A DNA stretch of 47,699 nt from a virus. The position numbers and the translations under genes are program-made. The stretch lies in IMG/VR virus record IMGVR_UViG_3300027859_000902, positions 1-47,699 of that record, one strand, 5' to 3'. Positions 32,939 to 42,329 of the stretch are shown here, piece by piece. The notes under the pieces were generated by a model that was not told the DNA's origin, made no database searches, and saw nothing but the letters and a program-made list of their open reading frames with translations. Each line of letters begins with the position of its first letter. Positions within the stretch are counted from its first letter, which is position 1.

Positions 32939-35900
32939 TAGTAACCATAGCCTCCGCCGCCACCGCCGCCGGAGTTACCACCTCCGCCACCGCCTGATTG
33001 GCTAGGAGCACTTGGAGTGCTTGGGGTAGGATTTGGACTAGATGACGTATCAAATGTATATCCTGTAGATGTATTAGCTGTGCTTTGTACACCAACGTTG
33101 AGTATATCATCGCTTGTTACAACAAGTCCAGTTGCTTTAAGTCTTGATTGTGTAATTGCATCAATTATTTCCACATCATCAACGGTTGCACTGCTTATAA
33201 GAATTTCATCGTTCTCACTTTTTATTTCATACAAACTACCAAAACTTTGTGTTTCTTGTTTTGGCACCAACACTATACTAACAACATCTGGTGATAATTG
33301 ATTAATAATATAAGTTGCTAGTTCACTAAAATAAAATGTTTCGCCAAAATCCCAATTCTCTAAAGCAAAGAAAGAATTTACTGCATCAATAATTCTGCTT
33401 TTTACATCATTGTCATTTACAACTCTTTCTGTATTCTTCACTACTTTAATTGTTGCTTGTAAATCCACATCACTTTTACTTCCTAGTATTGGTTTGTATT
33501 TTACAGGATGATAAATCACGTCATCGCTAATACTTTTAATAGCATTAATACTTGGACTATAATCTAAGTATAAATTATCGCTGCTTGGTGGTAATGGTTT
33601 TGCTGCTACATTACCTTTTATATAATCTCTATAATCATTGTCATAAGCCTTCGTAAGCAAATATACATCAATTATATTACTGCTACTAGGATCAATTCTT
33701 GCTTGTTCGTCTGCTGCGTGTGAGTATTCAAACTTAATATCAGTTCTACCTATAAATGCAAGATAGTCAGATGTAAATTCTAATTGGTTTGCAGTTTTGT
33801 TAAATTTTAAAAATACATCTCTGTCAATTAAGTAAAATACATCGCCATCGTTGTATTGGCTCAATGCACCTACAGCACCTTGACTTGTTTTTGTGTAAAT
33901 TGGTTCTTTAACTGCATCAACATAATTAAATGTTTCTGTTTTGTTTACTGTAGATTTTTTCTGATATATGTATTTTGTATTTTTGTTTGTTTCAGGTGCA
34001 ACAATGTGATCAAATAAATCTGGATCATCAACTACTCCATCGCTGTCACTATCAAAGAAACTTATTTCAATTTTTTTACTGTTTACATAACCAGCATCGT
34101 TTTTAAATTCTTTTGTAATTTGCCAAGGCCAATCAACTGTAAAAGGATTTAGTGCGTCTGGTTGTGTATTAATACTTAATACTTTAATTACATCTTGAAC
34201 AATTGTTCCTGATTTGCTATCGTAAATTTTATTTGTGCTATCAAAGAAAAATCTTATTTGATCATTGCTTTCAAAAACGTATCTACGTCCTCTAGCAGTA
34301 ATTGTATATTTTTGTCCGTCTGTTTCAAATAACAACAACCAACTATTATCACTTTGTGTGTTGGTGCTATCACCTGTTTTACCTAAACTAAAATCATTAC
34401 GTGTATCTAAATTGTTTGCAATAATTACACGCCATTGACTTGCTTCAAAATCATATCTCAATCCAAATGTTTTGTAAGCAAATGCTTGATCAATTATTTG
34501 TGTTTTTACTGCATCAGTGATACTTGTATCTAACACAGGTATAATTTCTGCAAGTACAGCAGTATCAGGAATTTTATCATTAAGCACAATTGGGCCTAAT
34601 CCTGTTTCAGCATTTACTACTGTTCCATTATCTTCTATGCTTACAACTTTTACCCATTTATAAGTAGCTGATCCTGCCGTGTTTGCTGCGCCTAAGGCGA
34701 GATCACCATTAGGTAAGAAGTAGTAGTTTTGAGGAGCATCAAATTTAATCAATGCACCTGGTGTTACAAATCGCATAATACTTTTAGTAAAACTGGATAC
34801 AGCTACAGGTACATTGTTTACTAAATCTATAAAATATCCTGTTGATCTGTTTGTATCAAATGTTTCAAATTTCCAAGAAAATCCTAGTGCCTTTACACTT
34901 GTGTTTCTAGGAAAGTTTTTGTAGTAAAAGTTTAATAATTTTGTATCTTTGATTGCAGGTGTTATAACATTATTCACAGCAGATTCAATATCGTTTCGTG
35001 TAACAAAATCAAAACTGTATTTTTCATTTACATCTTCTGTATACAAAATACCATCGTCACTATACAATAATGTATTACTGTATTTGCCACTAGCATCTCT
35101 AAGATCAAAATATCTACTGATGCCACTGCTGGTTCTGTTTACTGCTTTTGTTTTTACAATATTTTGATTAATACCAAGTGTGCCTACATTGTAATCTTCA
35201 CCGGTAATTAATCTGTTTTGTGTGTAATACGTGCTTGGTGCATTTGTCTTAATTGACGCATTACTTTCTGCAGGTGAACTATTATCAACAACAGTTTTAA
35301 GCTCCATTGTAATAGACAATGTTTCTATTTTTCCAGCAGCACTTGTATAAGGAATACTAATTGTAATGCCTGTCATATCGCTAGGAACAATTTTGTATTG
35401 TCTAGCATTACTTGTTCTATAATAAACTTTGAAAGTGCCTTTTGGTAGTGTACCAAAAGTACCATCACTAAAAATTAAACTAATTCTATCTTGAACACGA
35501 CTAAGCACACCGTAAATGTTTCTAACACTTTTGCTTATGCTGTTGTAGATAATATTATTTCCTTCAACATTATCTACTTTGGTCCATAATTCATTTTCTA
35601 AATTATTACTGTCTAGTTTATATAACCACACATCACCGTTGTTGATATTGTCTGTATCAATATTAATTGTAGTGTTTGGCGTTGGATTACTTACAGTAAC
35701 AACATTGTTTTCTAATCTACCTTGTCTAAAATGTAAAAAGAATCCACTGTTGTTTGATCCTGCACCTTGTCCATCATCTCTATACAAGAAAGCTAGTCTG
35801 TTGCCGGCTAAAGGCTCTTCTTCATAAATTTTTTCATTGTCAATTGCAGTACTAACAATTTCAAACTGTGTTGTTATACTGTCTACATTTTTTGTGAAAC

Positions 35901-36501
35901 TGTAAATAGGCAATCCTGTGCCAGTTTGTGCATTTAATCTATATTGTTCAGTAAGCACACTATCAATAGTTTCTTTTTTAATACTTTTCCCAAACTTTGA
36001 ATCTGTTGGCAAAGCACTGTTTAAAATTTTAATAAACTGTTCATACCAATCAGCATTTGTACTATCATTCCAAATTACAGTTTGTCCACTTAAATTTGTT
36101 CCATTGCTGTCTATAACATCTTCAGTTGTACTAACACTTTCAAACTTCAACAATCCATTTGCTGTTTGATTCCTTTTTGTATTATAACTTACTAACCTTG
36201 CTAAACGGAGAACACTTTCTCTACGTTCTGCTGTTTCTATATAGTTTTCACGTGCGTTTAAATCTGCACGGAATGCAATGTTTTGTCCAAGGAATGCAAT
36301 AAGATCAATTAGTGCAAGATATTCACTGCTTTCGATATAGTCGTTGAAATCTTCTGGGTAGTTTTGCCTAATATAGTTTATCATTGTACGGCGAAGATTA
36401 TCAAAGTCGTAACTTTGGAAATCAGCATACTTAAAACTTTGATAAACTGTCTTCCAATCTTCTGCTAAAAGAAGTCTATTTTGACGTTCTGTACTTGACA
36501 T
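32938..36501 (-). CDS. 6: Baseplate wedge protein gp6
   Basis: 1187 residues against about 660 in T4. The N-terminus (LLAEDWKTVYQSFKYADFQS, MINYIRQNYPEDFNDYIESS, YLALIDLIAFLGQNIAFRAD) and LNARENYIETAERRESVLRL are characteristic of the gp6/gpJ family, which forms the dimeric wedge ring of contractile tails. The C-terminal gp6 part is near residues 1010-1130 (VNSFFALENWDFGETFYFSE, VSIVLVPKQ). The extra length lies in the middle, with beta-rich insertions. The last 30 or so residues are Pro/Ser then almost only glycine (GGGGGGNSGGGGGGGYGY), which is unusual. It has its own late-type element and AAGGA ribosome binding site. Partners expected: gp25, gp53 and the giant protein encoded next. Confidence 0.9.
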   Translation of the reverse strand: MSSTERQNRLLLAEDWKTVYQSFKYADFQSYDFDNLRRTMINYIRQNYPEDFNDYIESSEYLALIDLIAFLGQNIAFRADLNARENYIETAERRESVLRLARLVSYNTKRNQTANGLLKFESVSTTEDVIDSNGTNLSGQTVIWNDSTNADWYEQFIKILNSALPTDSKFGKSIKKETIDSVLTEQYRLNAQTGTGLPIYSFTKNVDSITTQFEIVSTAIDNEKIYEEEPLAGNRLAFLYRDDGQGAGSNNSGFFLHFRQGRLENNVVTVSNPTPNTTINIDTDNINNGDVWLYKLDSNNLENELWTKVDNVEGNNIIYNSISKSVRNIYGVLSRVQDRISLIFSDGTFGTLPKGTFKVYYRTSNARQYKIVPSDMTGITISIPYTSAAGKIETLSITMELKTVVDNSSPAESNASIKTNAPSTYYTQNRLITGEDYNVGTLGINQNIVKTKAVNRTSSGISRYFDLRDASGKYSNTLLYSDDGILYTEDVNEKYSFDFVTRNDIESAVNNVITPAIKDTKLLNFYYKNFPRNTSVKALGFSWKFETFDTNRSTGYFIDLVNNVPVAVSSFTKSIMRFVTPGALIKFDAPQNYYFLPNGDLALGAANTAGSATYKWVKVVSIEDNGTVVNAETGLGPIVLNDKIPDTAVLAEIIPVLDTSITDAVKTQIIDQAFAYKTFGLRYDFEASQWRVIIANNLDTRNDFSLGKTGDSTNTQSDNSWLLLFETDGQKYTITARGRRYVFESNDQIRFFFDSTNKIYDSKSGTIVQDVIKVLSINTQPDALNPFTVDWPWQITKEFKNDAGYVNSKKIEISFFDSDSDGVVDDPDLFDHIVAPETNKNTKYIYQKKSTVNKTETFNYVDAVKEPIYTKTSQGAVGALSQYNDGDVFYLIDRDVFLKFNKTANQLEFTSDYLAFIGRTDIKFEYSHAADEQARIDPSSSNIIDVYLLTKAYDNDYRDYIKGNVAAKPLPPSSDNLYLDYSPSINAIKSISDDVIYHPVKYKPILGSKSDVDLQATIKVVKNTERVVNDNDVKSRIIDAVNSFFALENWDFGETFYFSELATYIINQLSPDVVSIVLVPKQETQSFGSLYEIKSENDEILISSATVDDVEIIDAITQSRLKATGLVVTSDDILNVGVQSTANTSTGYTFDTSSSPNPTPSTPSAPSQSGGGGGGNSGGGGGGGYGY

Positions 36502-36524
36502 TTGCCATTCCTTATTTTATATAA

Positions 36525-36532
36525 TATTTATC
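36525..36532 (-). promoter_or_regulatory. Late-type promoter element for gp6
   Basis: GATAAATA on the minus strand, 23 bases before the ATG at 36501. AAGGA (36508-36512) is the ribosome binding site. Confidence 0.65.
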
Positions 36533-36555
36533 TGAAAAATAAAGTACGCACTTTA
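36533..36555 (-). terminator. Weak terminator-like hairpin after gp25
   Basis: On the minus strand TAAAGT-GCGT-ACTTTA forms a 6-bp stem with a 4-base loop (36540-36555, including the gp25 stop codon), followed by five T. The stem has a single G-C pair, so it is weak; position between gp25 and the gp6 late element is the main support. Confidence 0.3.
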
Positions 36556-36993
36556 AATGAGACCCGCAGACTCGTCAAAAGTTAAACGTAAACTTTCAGA
36601 TATATTGTATGGCAAATATGTTAATGCACACTCAATTTGAATGCCACTTTCAAATGTTTGTATGGTAACATTATCAACACTTACTCTTGGATCATAGTTA
36701 ATAATATCTGTTACATTTTTTATAATTGCTTCTTTTAAAGAATCAGTTAGTGGTTCAAATAATACGTCCCAGATAATTGTGCCAAATTCAGGATTTTCTA
36801 ACTTTTCTCCTTGACGTATGTGGAAATGATTTATGATGTCTTGTTTAATTAATGCTAAGTCATATTTTACAAAATTATTGCCTTTATTATCTACTGTGCT
36901 TATACCTCTATATTTTTTGGCAGTCACAGGTTGGTTAGTAGAATTGTCTCCTACTGTAATACTTTTGTATAATGCTTTTTCATTTACTGACAT
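36553..36993 (-). CDS. 25: Baseplate wedge protein gp25
   Basis: 146 residues, close to T4 gp25 (132). ALIKQDIINHFHIRQGEKLE, then NPEFGTIIWDVLFEPLTDSL and NYDPRVSVDNVTI are the conserved core of the gp25/gpW family, a wedge subunit resembling a lysozyme fold that links sheath and baseplate in contractile tails. The conserved R...E..P..G segment is present. It lies between the spike-proximal gene and gp6, as in other contractile systems. A late-type element ends only four bases before the ATG, so a transcript from it would have almost no leader; translation would then rely on a leaderless start or on read-through from the upstream operon. Confidence 0.92.
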   Translation of the reverse strand: MSVNEKALYKSITVGDNSTNQPVTAKKYRGISTVDNKGNNFVKYDLALIKQDIINHFHIRQGEKLENPEFGTIIWDVLFEPLTDSLKEAIIKNVTDIINYDPRVSVDNVTIQTFESGIQIECALTYLPYNISESLRLTFDESAGLI

Positions 36994-36997
36994 ATTG

Positions 36998-37005
36998 TAT
37001 TTATT
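36998..37005 (-). promoter_or_regulatory. Late-type promoter element for gp25
   Basis: AATAAATACAAT on the minus strand directly abutting the start codon (four bases between AATAAATA and ATG). The match is as good as elsewhere but the spacing is unlike the 16-23 bases seen at other copies. Confidence 0.5.
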
Positions 37006-37010
37006 TCCAC

Positions 37011-38309
37011 TTATCTAGGTAAAACATATGTTTTGCCGTTTATAAATTTTACTCTTTCATTTCCAAATATTATACCATCAAATAGTTTTGCACCCTCAGG
37101 TATAATATCAGACACTGCACCGTTTACTACAGATCTAATATCGTTAATACCATCAACTGGTGCATTTGTTAATGAAAAAATATTTCCGCTATTGGTTGTT
37201 AAAACTTTATCTAGTTCGCTTGCAGCAAGTTCAGCACTAGCAGCTAAACTTCCAAATGTGTTGTTTCCTGTTTGAGGAAATATTTTTGCATCCATTTGTC
37301 TAGATGTTCCAGCAATAGCTCTAATATTATTTGCAGGATTTGTAGCAAAACTAATACCACCAGCTATAAGTCCTGCTGTTGTAGGATCAATGCTAGGTAA
37401 ACCTATTTTGTCTAAAACTTTAGCACCCACACCTGCAATTGAACCATCTACAATTGCTTTTAATCCTGGATCTAATCCTTTGTATGCAGTTGATAAAGTA
37501 TCGCCTAAACCTTTTACAGCACCAGAAAAGTCTTGTACAATAGGACCTAAGCCTGGAATATTTGATATTGCACCGCCTATGTCTTCAAACAATGCTTTAC
37601 CAGCATCTACTAGTCCATTTGCCAATCCACCTAAAGCATCTCCGACAACACCACTTACTGTGCTTAATACATTGCCAAATACATTTGTTAAACTTGTTGT
37701 ACTTAACAAATTACCCATTACACTTGGCAGTAAGTTTGTAAGTCCTTGCACTGCTCCGCCAATAATACTACTTAAACCTCCAGGTAAACCTTGCAAAAAA
37801 CTATCCGTTGTAATTTGCACAATTTCTTGTAGTAAATTTTCAATAGATGTTCTCTCAGGTAAAAAGTTTTCTTTTGGTGCAGGAGTTGTACCTGCAAAAG
37901 TTTTTCCACTTTCGGCATTAGCATTTGCAGGATTGTCTGCTGCTGGTGCGCTTTTTGATCTTCTAGCCGCTCTTAAAATTGCATCATCATAAGGTTCGTC
38001 ACTAGAAGTATTTTTTCTACCCGCTCTTAAAATTGCATCATCATATTGCTTAGGCTGTTTTCCTGAGTTTGTACCGCCGCCGATATAACCTTTACTCTGA
38101 GCATATCTACGTTCTCCCGGAGTAAGTTGAGCCTGTGCAGGGCCGCCGCCTATATCTTCATTAAACTGTCTTAACGCTTCAACATTCCGTGCATCTTGTG
38201 AAGTAAATCCGGTGCCTCCGCTTTTTTGTGTTGTAGTAAGTGATGATACTTTATTAGCACTGCCCTTTGTGCCAACTGATCCTTTACTTACGGGCCAAGT
38301 GTCTGCCAT
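37011..38309 (-). CDS. Hydrophobic Gly/Ala-rich baseplate-module protein
   Basis: 432 residues. The first 150 are polar and low in complexity, with a duplicated unit YDDAILRAGRKN / YDDAILRAARRS (near residues 89-115). Residues about 160-320 are glycine-rich and hydrophobic (GLPGGLSSIIGGAVQGLTNL, SGVVGDALGGLANGLVDAGK, ILGLPSIDPT-like segments) and could form buried helices or membrane-active ones. The C-terminus is an ordinary soluble stretch (VKFINGKTYVLPR). It lies between the gp5-like spike and gp25, where contractile injection systems often encode a spike-tip or hub-associated part. I see no PAAR motif. A hub plug, tape-measure-like or membrane-contact role is possible; none is shown. Confidence 0.6.
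   Translation of the reverse strand: MADTWPVSKGSVGTKGSANKVSSLTTTQKSGGTGFTSQDARNVEALRQFNEDIGGGPAQAQLTPGERRYAQSKGYIGGGTNSGKQPKQYDDAILRAGRKNTSSDEPYDDAILRAARRSKSAPAADNPANANAESGKTFAGTTPAPKENFLPERTSIENLLQEIVQITTDSFLQGLPGGLSSIIGGAVQGLTNLLPSVMGNLLSTTSLTNVFGNVLSTVSGVVGDALGGLANGLVDAGKALFEDIGGAISNIPGLGPIVQDFSGAVKGLGDTLSTAYKGLDPGLKAIVDGSIAGVGAKVLDKIGLPSIDPTTAGLIAGGISFATNPANNIRAIAGTSRQMDAKIFPQTGNNTFGSLAASAELAASELDKVLTTNSGNIFSLTNAPVDGINDIRSVVNGAVSDIIPEGAKLFDGIIFGNERVKFINGKTYVLPR
37967..38045. repeat. Exact 25-bp direct repeat inside the Gly/Ala-rich gene
   Basis: The same 25 bases occur at 37967-37991 and 38021-38045, 54 bases apart and in the same frame, encoding the duplicated YDDAILRA units. Exact identity suggests a recent in-frame duplication. 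Confidence 0.9.
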
Positions 38310-38310
38310 T

Positions 38311-39999
38311 TTATTCTTCCTCTTCAGGTGTTAATTCATTCATAGGAGTTCTATCTGTTTGCACAGTCCTATTTTCAAAATGTTTGTCTTGGCTTTCTGT
38401 ATCAACTGCTTCTGTTTTGTCTGGAGCAGTTTCAACAGGGTTCCAATTTTCGTGTCCTTGCCACGGTTCGTGTTGTGGTATACGTTGTGGAAATTTTGCC
38501 TTGATAGGTAAAGTTGCCTCTGTTGCTTTTTCGCCTGGATTTGTAGTTTTAGCTGCTGGACCATTCATATCAATTCTAGTTGCAGTTTCATAATGGCGAG
38601 ACGCACTAATATGAGTATCTCCTGCTGCTGTAAATTTTATATCTTTGCCAGCATATGCGCCAACACCTTCGTCACCTGTTAAATTCATTGCATTTTCAGC
38701 ATACAAACTAATATCGTTTTCAGCTGTTGCACTTAAATTATTTGTAACCAATACTTGTTTGTCATTTAACACAGTTGTTTTCATATCATTTGTAACAGTT
38801 GTTTCTAAATTATTTTTGCATTTTATTTTACCGTCTATGCCAACTAATAATTCATAATTTTTAGCTGCACTTTGATAAATGTTTTCATTTACAATCATAT
38901 TGATATTTCTTCCAGCTTCAAAGTTTATATCTCTGTCTGCTGTAAAATTCATATCATTTTCTGTGTGAAAACTTATACTATCTTGTGCATATACATCAAG
39001 TTTACCATTGGCACTCATTTCTATCCAACAAGATCCATTGCTGTTATTGATATAAATCAAATCTTCACTTGTGTGCATTAAAACTTGTGCGCCTGTTCTT
39101 GTACGCAATCTAATAAGTTCATTGTGTGGCATTGTTACATCGCCGCCACCTTCACTTGCTTCTTTGTTAATATATTTGTAAGGAGTATCTGCTGGAGGAC
39201 CTTCTCTAATAAGTTTGTCATCACCATCATCAATTACAATACTACTACTTCCTAATCTACTTGTAGGTATATTCGCTTTTGATTCTTTGAGTCCAACTGG
39301 TGCTGTTGGCTTACCGCCACGTTTATCTAAAGGACCTGGGCTACTAAAACCTACTACTGCACTAGGTGTTTCTCTTTGAGCACTTGTAGATGTAATACCT
39401 CTTATATCGTCTTCAACCAATCCTTGCTCTACAAGTTTATCAACAAACTCATCATTTACTGGTCTTTTGTATTTTATAACATTGTTAGTATTAGGTTTTG
39501 TAATTGCTTTATTGTATTCTCCTGCTGGTAACCTTTTGCCTTTTAATTCACTAGGAACATCTCCAGTAAGTTGTTCAGTTGCAGGCTGTCCGCCTGGTGT
39601 CATAAAGGTCATACCTTTTTCTGGTATACAAGCAAACCAATAACCAAAATCTCTACTGCCTTCAACAAAAGTTACAAGCACTAATGTACCAGGATCTGGT
39701 GGTACTGCCCAAAAGCCATAACTTTTTTGTGTGCTTGCATAATCATTATTTTTGCTAGGTCCTTTTTGACTGTTGGTAGTACCATAAAAAGGACTTGCAT
39801 AATATACTTCAACAGTTTGACCAAGTGTTTCGCCAATGTTGCCAGCTTCTGCTGTTTTTAACAATTCAACACGTAATCCTCCAAGGTATAAACTATCAAG
39901 ATGTTCTATAACCCTTGCAATATAAGGACCAGGATTTCTTGATGCAACAGCATCATCGCTACCACGTGTTACTTCATTTTTGTTAGGTATATCGTTCAT
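38311..39999 (-). CDS. 5: Baseplate central spike protein gp5-like, without lysozyme domain
   Basis: 562 residues. Residues about 24-130 (GPYIARVIEHLDSLYLGGLR, FWAVPPDPGTLVLVTFVEGS, DFGYWFACIPE) are the OB-fold domain of gp5/VgrG-type spikes. Residues about 290-470 are strand repeats (INFEAGRNINMIVNENIYQS, ISLYAENAMNLTGDEGVGAY) forming the expected triple-stranded beta-helix needle. HEPWQGHENW near residue 505 is a tail motif I associate with gp5 proteins of marine phages. T4 gp5 carries a lysozyme domain between these parts; here the linker (about 135-285) is Pro/Lys/Thr-rich with no lysozyme catalytic motif. It overlaps the large hub candidate upstream by 4 bases and leads into the Gly/Ala-rich gene. 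Confidence 0.85.
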   Translation of the reverse strand: MNDIPNKNEVTRGSDDAVASRNPGPYIARVIEHLDSLYLGGLRVELLKTAEAGNIGETLGQTVEVYYASPFYGTTNSQKGPSKNNDYASTQKSYGFWAVPPDPGTLVLVTFVEGSRDFGYWFACIPEKGMTFMTPGGQPATEQLTGDVPSELKGKRLPAGEYNKAITKPNTNNVIKYKRPVNDEFVDKLVEQGLVEDDIRGITSTSAQRETPSAVVGFSSPGPLDKRGGKPTAPVGLKESKANIPTSRLGSSSIVIDDGDDKLIREGPPADTPYKYINKEASEGGGDVTMPHNELIRLRTRTGAQVLMHTSEDLIYINNSNGSCWIEMSANGKLDVYAQDSISFHTENDMNFTADRDINFEAGRNINMIVNENIYQSAAKNYELLVGIDGKIKCKNNLETTVTNDMKTTVLNDKQVLVTNNLSATAENDISLYAENAMNLTGDEGVGAYAGKDIKFTAAGDTHISASRHYETATRIDMNGPAAKTTNPGEKATEATLPIKAKFPQRIPQHEPWQGHENWNPVETAPDKTEAVDTESQDKHFENRTVQTDRTPMNELTPEEEE

Positions 40000-42329
40000 T
40001 GAGCTTGTCCATAAGGTGAATAACTTCTTTGATCAGGTGTAGCATCTTTAACTTTGTTCTTTTGATCACTTGTGCCAGTTTGTCTTGTGTCTTCGGGCTG
40101 ATTTGGTCTACGCAACAATTTTAATCTTTGAGTAAACACTCCTTTGTCAAAATTGTTTGTAAGAGTTGTAACTCTATACAATCCACTAAAACTATCAACT
40201 GGAATAGTTTCTTCTGGGAATATCATATTACCAGCATCTTCATTGTAATCTATTGGAGTTCTAAAATTTACAATTACATCAACTTCGCTACGTTGATATT
40301 CCATAGATTGATTTTCAGTTGAATTAAATTCTACTGTTGTAGATGTAAAATTACCCATACCACTGTCAAATAAGAAATATGGATCTCCTACAATTTCTAA
40401 ATCTAACATTACTAAATCTGTAAAACTATTAATAATATTATCATTAAACATTTTTGCAATTCTAATTTTACTGTTATCTATACCAGCACCTCCGCCACCT
40501 TGTAGCGATGTTCTTGAATTAGCAAACTGTTGTGAGAAACCTGTACCACTTAAACTGTTTGTTGCTTGATTAATAATATATGCATCAGTACCTTGTTGTG
40601 AAATACTTTGTACCAATCCACCGCCTTTTCTATCAAGGTTATTTTGTCCCATATCTGACATAATACTTTTAAAAAATGCAGCATTAATTTGAATATCAAA
40701 ACTTAATATGTCTACATTCTGTCCTGTGTAGATATAATTGTATTCTCTTTTAGCAAGACTTCTAAGTTGTGAATAACTTAAACCAGGATCGGAAGGTTTT
40801 TGTAATGCACTACTATGTACTTTGTAAGGTACCACTCTGTAATGATAAGTTTTTGCAGTTACACCGTCTTGTTGTTCTCTTGCAGCGCCTTCTTTGACAA
40901 AAGTTTGTGCATCTATTTTAAACCATTCGATCATACCGTTTGAATCAGCTGGTTTATCTTTAAGTTGTTGAGCCCAACTACTAGTTGTTACAACTTCTTC
41001 AATCATTCTTGTAATTTTTGTATCACTATCAAAAGTAAAACTACGTTGTACAGGATCAATTACATTTTTTCCTCTTGTATAAACTTTATTTTTCTTATCG
41101 TATTGTTGTCCACTTTTGCCCATTGGTATTTTACCACTGTCATTAAAACTTTTTGCAATATCTGCATTACCAATAATGTTGACACTACCAGGTTCTTGTG
41201 CAATTTTTATAAGTCCTTCACCTATACTACTTTTACTAAAAATTAATCCAGTTACGCTGCTAAGAAATGCATCAAAATCCTGCGGCGCTTGCGCTCCTAA
41301 AAATCCTGTAATACTTTGAAACACACTATTGATGTCACCAGACCTAAATGCATTTAGCACTCCATTCAATGCACCGAAATTTGCTCCGCCAAATGCTCCA
41401 CCTAACGCTCCAACTATGCCTCCACCTAGTGCAGCCCTGCCAAGATTCTTTTCTCCTGCAAGTGCGCCTGCAACAACACCGCCTATAACACCTTTTGCAA
41501 GATTACCAAACAACGGATTGCGTGATTTTTTTGGTGCTATAGTAGCTCCCCTATCAACTGTGTTTGTTTTTTGTGAATTGCTGACACTTGATGTAATATC
41601 ATTTGGAAAAGATATAATTATTTCGTCTGCAACAGGATAGTTGCCTTCTTTTCTAAGTTCTTCATATCGTCCATTTACAATTGTTGTTAAACTTTCAGGT
41701 CCTGTTTGCAAAATCTCTACAACATTTTTTCCTGTTACAGTAATATCGCTGTAAGTTCTATCAATTTGATCAATAAGTGCTTGTTCGTTCCAAGGAATAG
41801 CAGTAACTTGATAAGTTGTGCCACTTGCTCCAATATTAAATTCAACATTGGTAAGTTTCATAGGAATTTTTCTTTGTAAATTTTTTGTATCAACAGTAAC
41901 AGGATTACCATCGTCATCAAAACCTACAAATTCAATTGTAAGCAAAAAAGGTGCTTGTATGTAATTTGTAAAACCTGCTTGTAAAGCAGCAATCTGTAAA
42001 GTTTGTAAAAACAAACCCATACTGTAAGGTTCTGTAACTTGAAACTCAATATTAGTTGCATTTGTTAATCTTGTTTTTGTATTAGGAACAACAATTGCTT
42101 CTATACTTACATCTTCAATATAATATTCTAGTTTGCCGCCTATTTGATCTTCAAAAACAGTTGATACGTAGCTTTCGCTCTTACCGCCGCTTTTTAAAAT
42201 TTCTAATTGAGCTGTTGCACCGATATATGTTTCGTCAGGATAGTTTATTTCCTCTTTTGTCAATACTGCCAAAGTGAAAATGCTATTATAACTTGAATAA
42301 ACGTGTAACGGATTAATCTCTTTGGCCAT
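39996..42329 (-). CDS. Large baseplate hub candidate (gp27/gpD position)
   Basis: 777 residues. The order tube junction - gp53 - this gene - spike - gp25 - gp6 places it where contractile tails encode the hub that carries the spike (T4 gp27, P2 gpD). The N-terminal 200 residues are beta-rich (LEYYIEDVSIEAIVVPNTKT, FLLTIEFVGFDDDGNPVTVD, MKLTNVEFNIGASGTTYQVT), compatible with a hub fold. Residues about 261-326 are a glycine-zipper-like hydrophobic stretch (GVIGGVVAGALAGEKNLGRA, LGGGIVGALGGAFGGANFGA) unlike T4 gp27. Residues about 440-620 include EWFKIDAQTFVKEGAAREQQ and DILSFDIQINAAFFKS. Assignment rests on position plus general character, and the protein is twice the size of gp27. Confidence 0.6.
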   Translation of the reverse strand: MAKEINPLHVYSSYNSIFTLAVLTKEEINYPDETYIGATAQLEILKSGGKSESYVSTVFEDQIGGKLEYYIEDVSIEAIVVPNTKTRLTNATNIEFQVTEPYSMGLFLQTLQIAALQAGFTNYIQAPFLLTIEFVGFDDDGNPVTVDTKNLQRKIPMKLTNVEFNIGASGTTYQVTAIPWNEQALIDQIDRTYSDITVTGKNVVEILQTGPESLTTIVNGRYEELRKEGNYPVADEIIISFPNDITSSVSNSQKTNTVDRGATIAPKKSRNPLFGNLAKGVIGGVVAGALAGEKNLGRAALGGGIVGALGGAFGGANFGALNGVLNAFRSGDINSVFQSITGFLGAQAPQDFDAFLSSVTGLIFSKSSIGEGLIKIAQEPGSVNIIGNADIAKSFNDSGKIPMGKSGQQYDKKNKVYTRGKNVIDPVQRSFTFDSDTKITRMIEEVVTTSSWAQQLKDKPADSNGMIEWFKIDAQTFVKEGAAREQQDGVTAKTYHYRVVPYKVHSSALQKPSDPGLSYSQLRSLAKREYNYIYTGQNVDILSFDIQINAAFFKSIMSDMGQNNLDRKGGGLVQSISQQGTDAYIINQATNSLSGTGFSQQFANSRTSLQGGGGAGIDNSKIRIAKMFNDNIINSFTDLVMLDLEIVGDPYFLFDSGMGNFTSTTVEFNSTENQSMEYQRSEVDVIVNFRTPIDYNEDAGNMIFPEETIPVDSFSGLYRVTTLTNNFDKGVFTQRLKLLRRPNQPEDTRQTGTSDQKNKVKDATPDQRSYSPYGQAQ

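Noticed and set aside
37390-37992. Plus-strand frame of 200 codons antisense to the Gly/Ala-rich gene
   Set aside because: It is the antisense of a Gly/Ala/Leu-rich coding stretch, which naturally lacks stops; no start signals.
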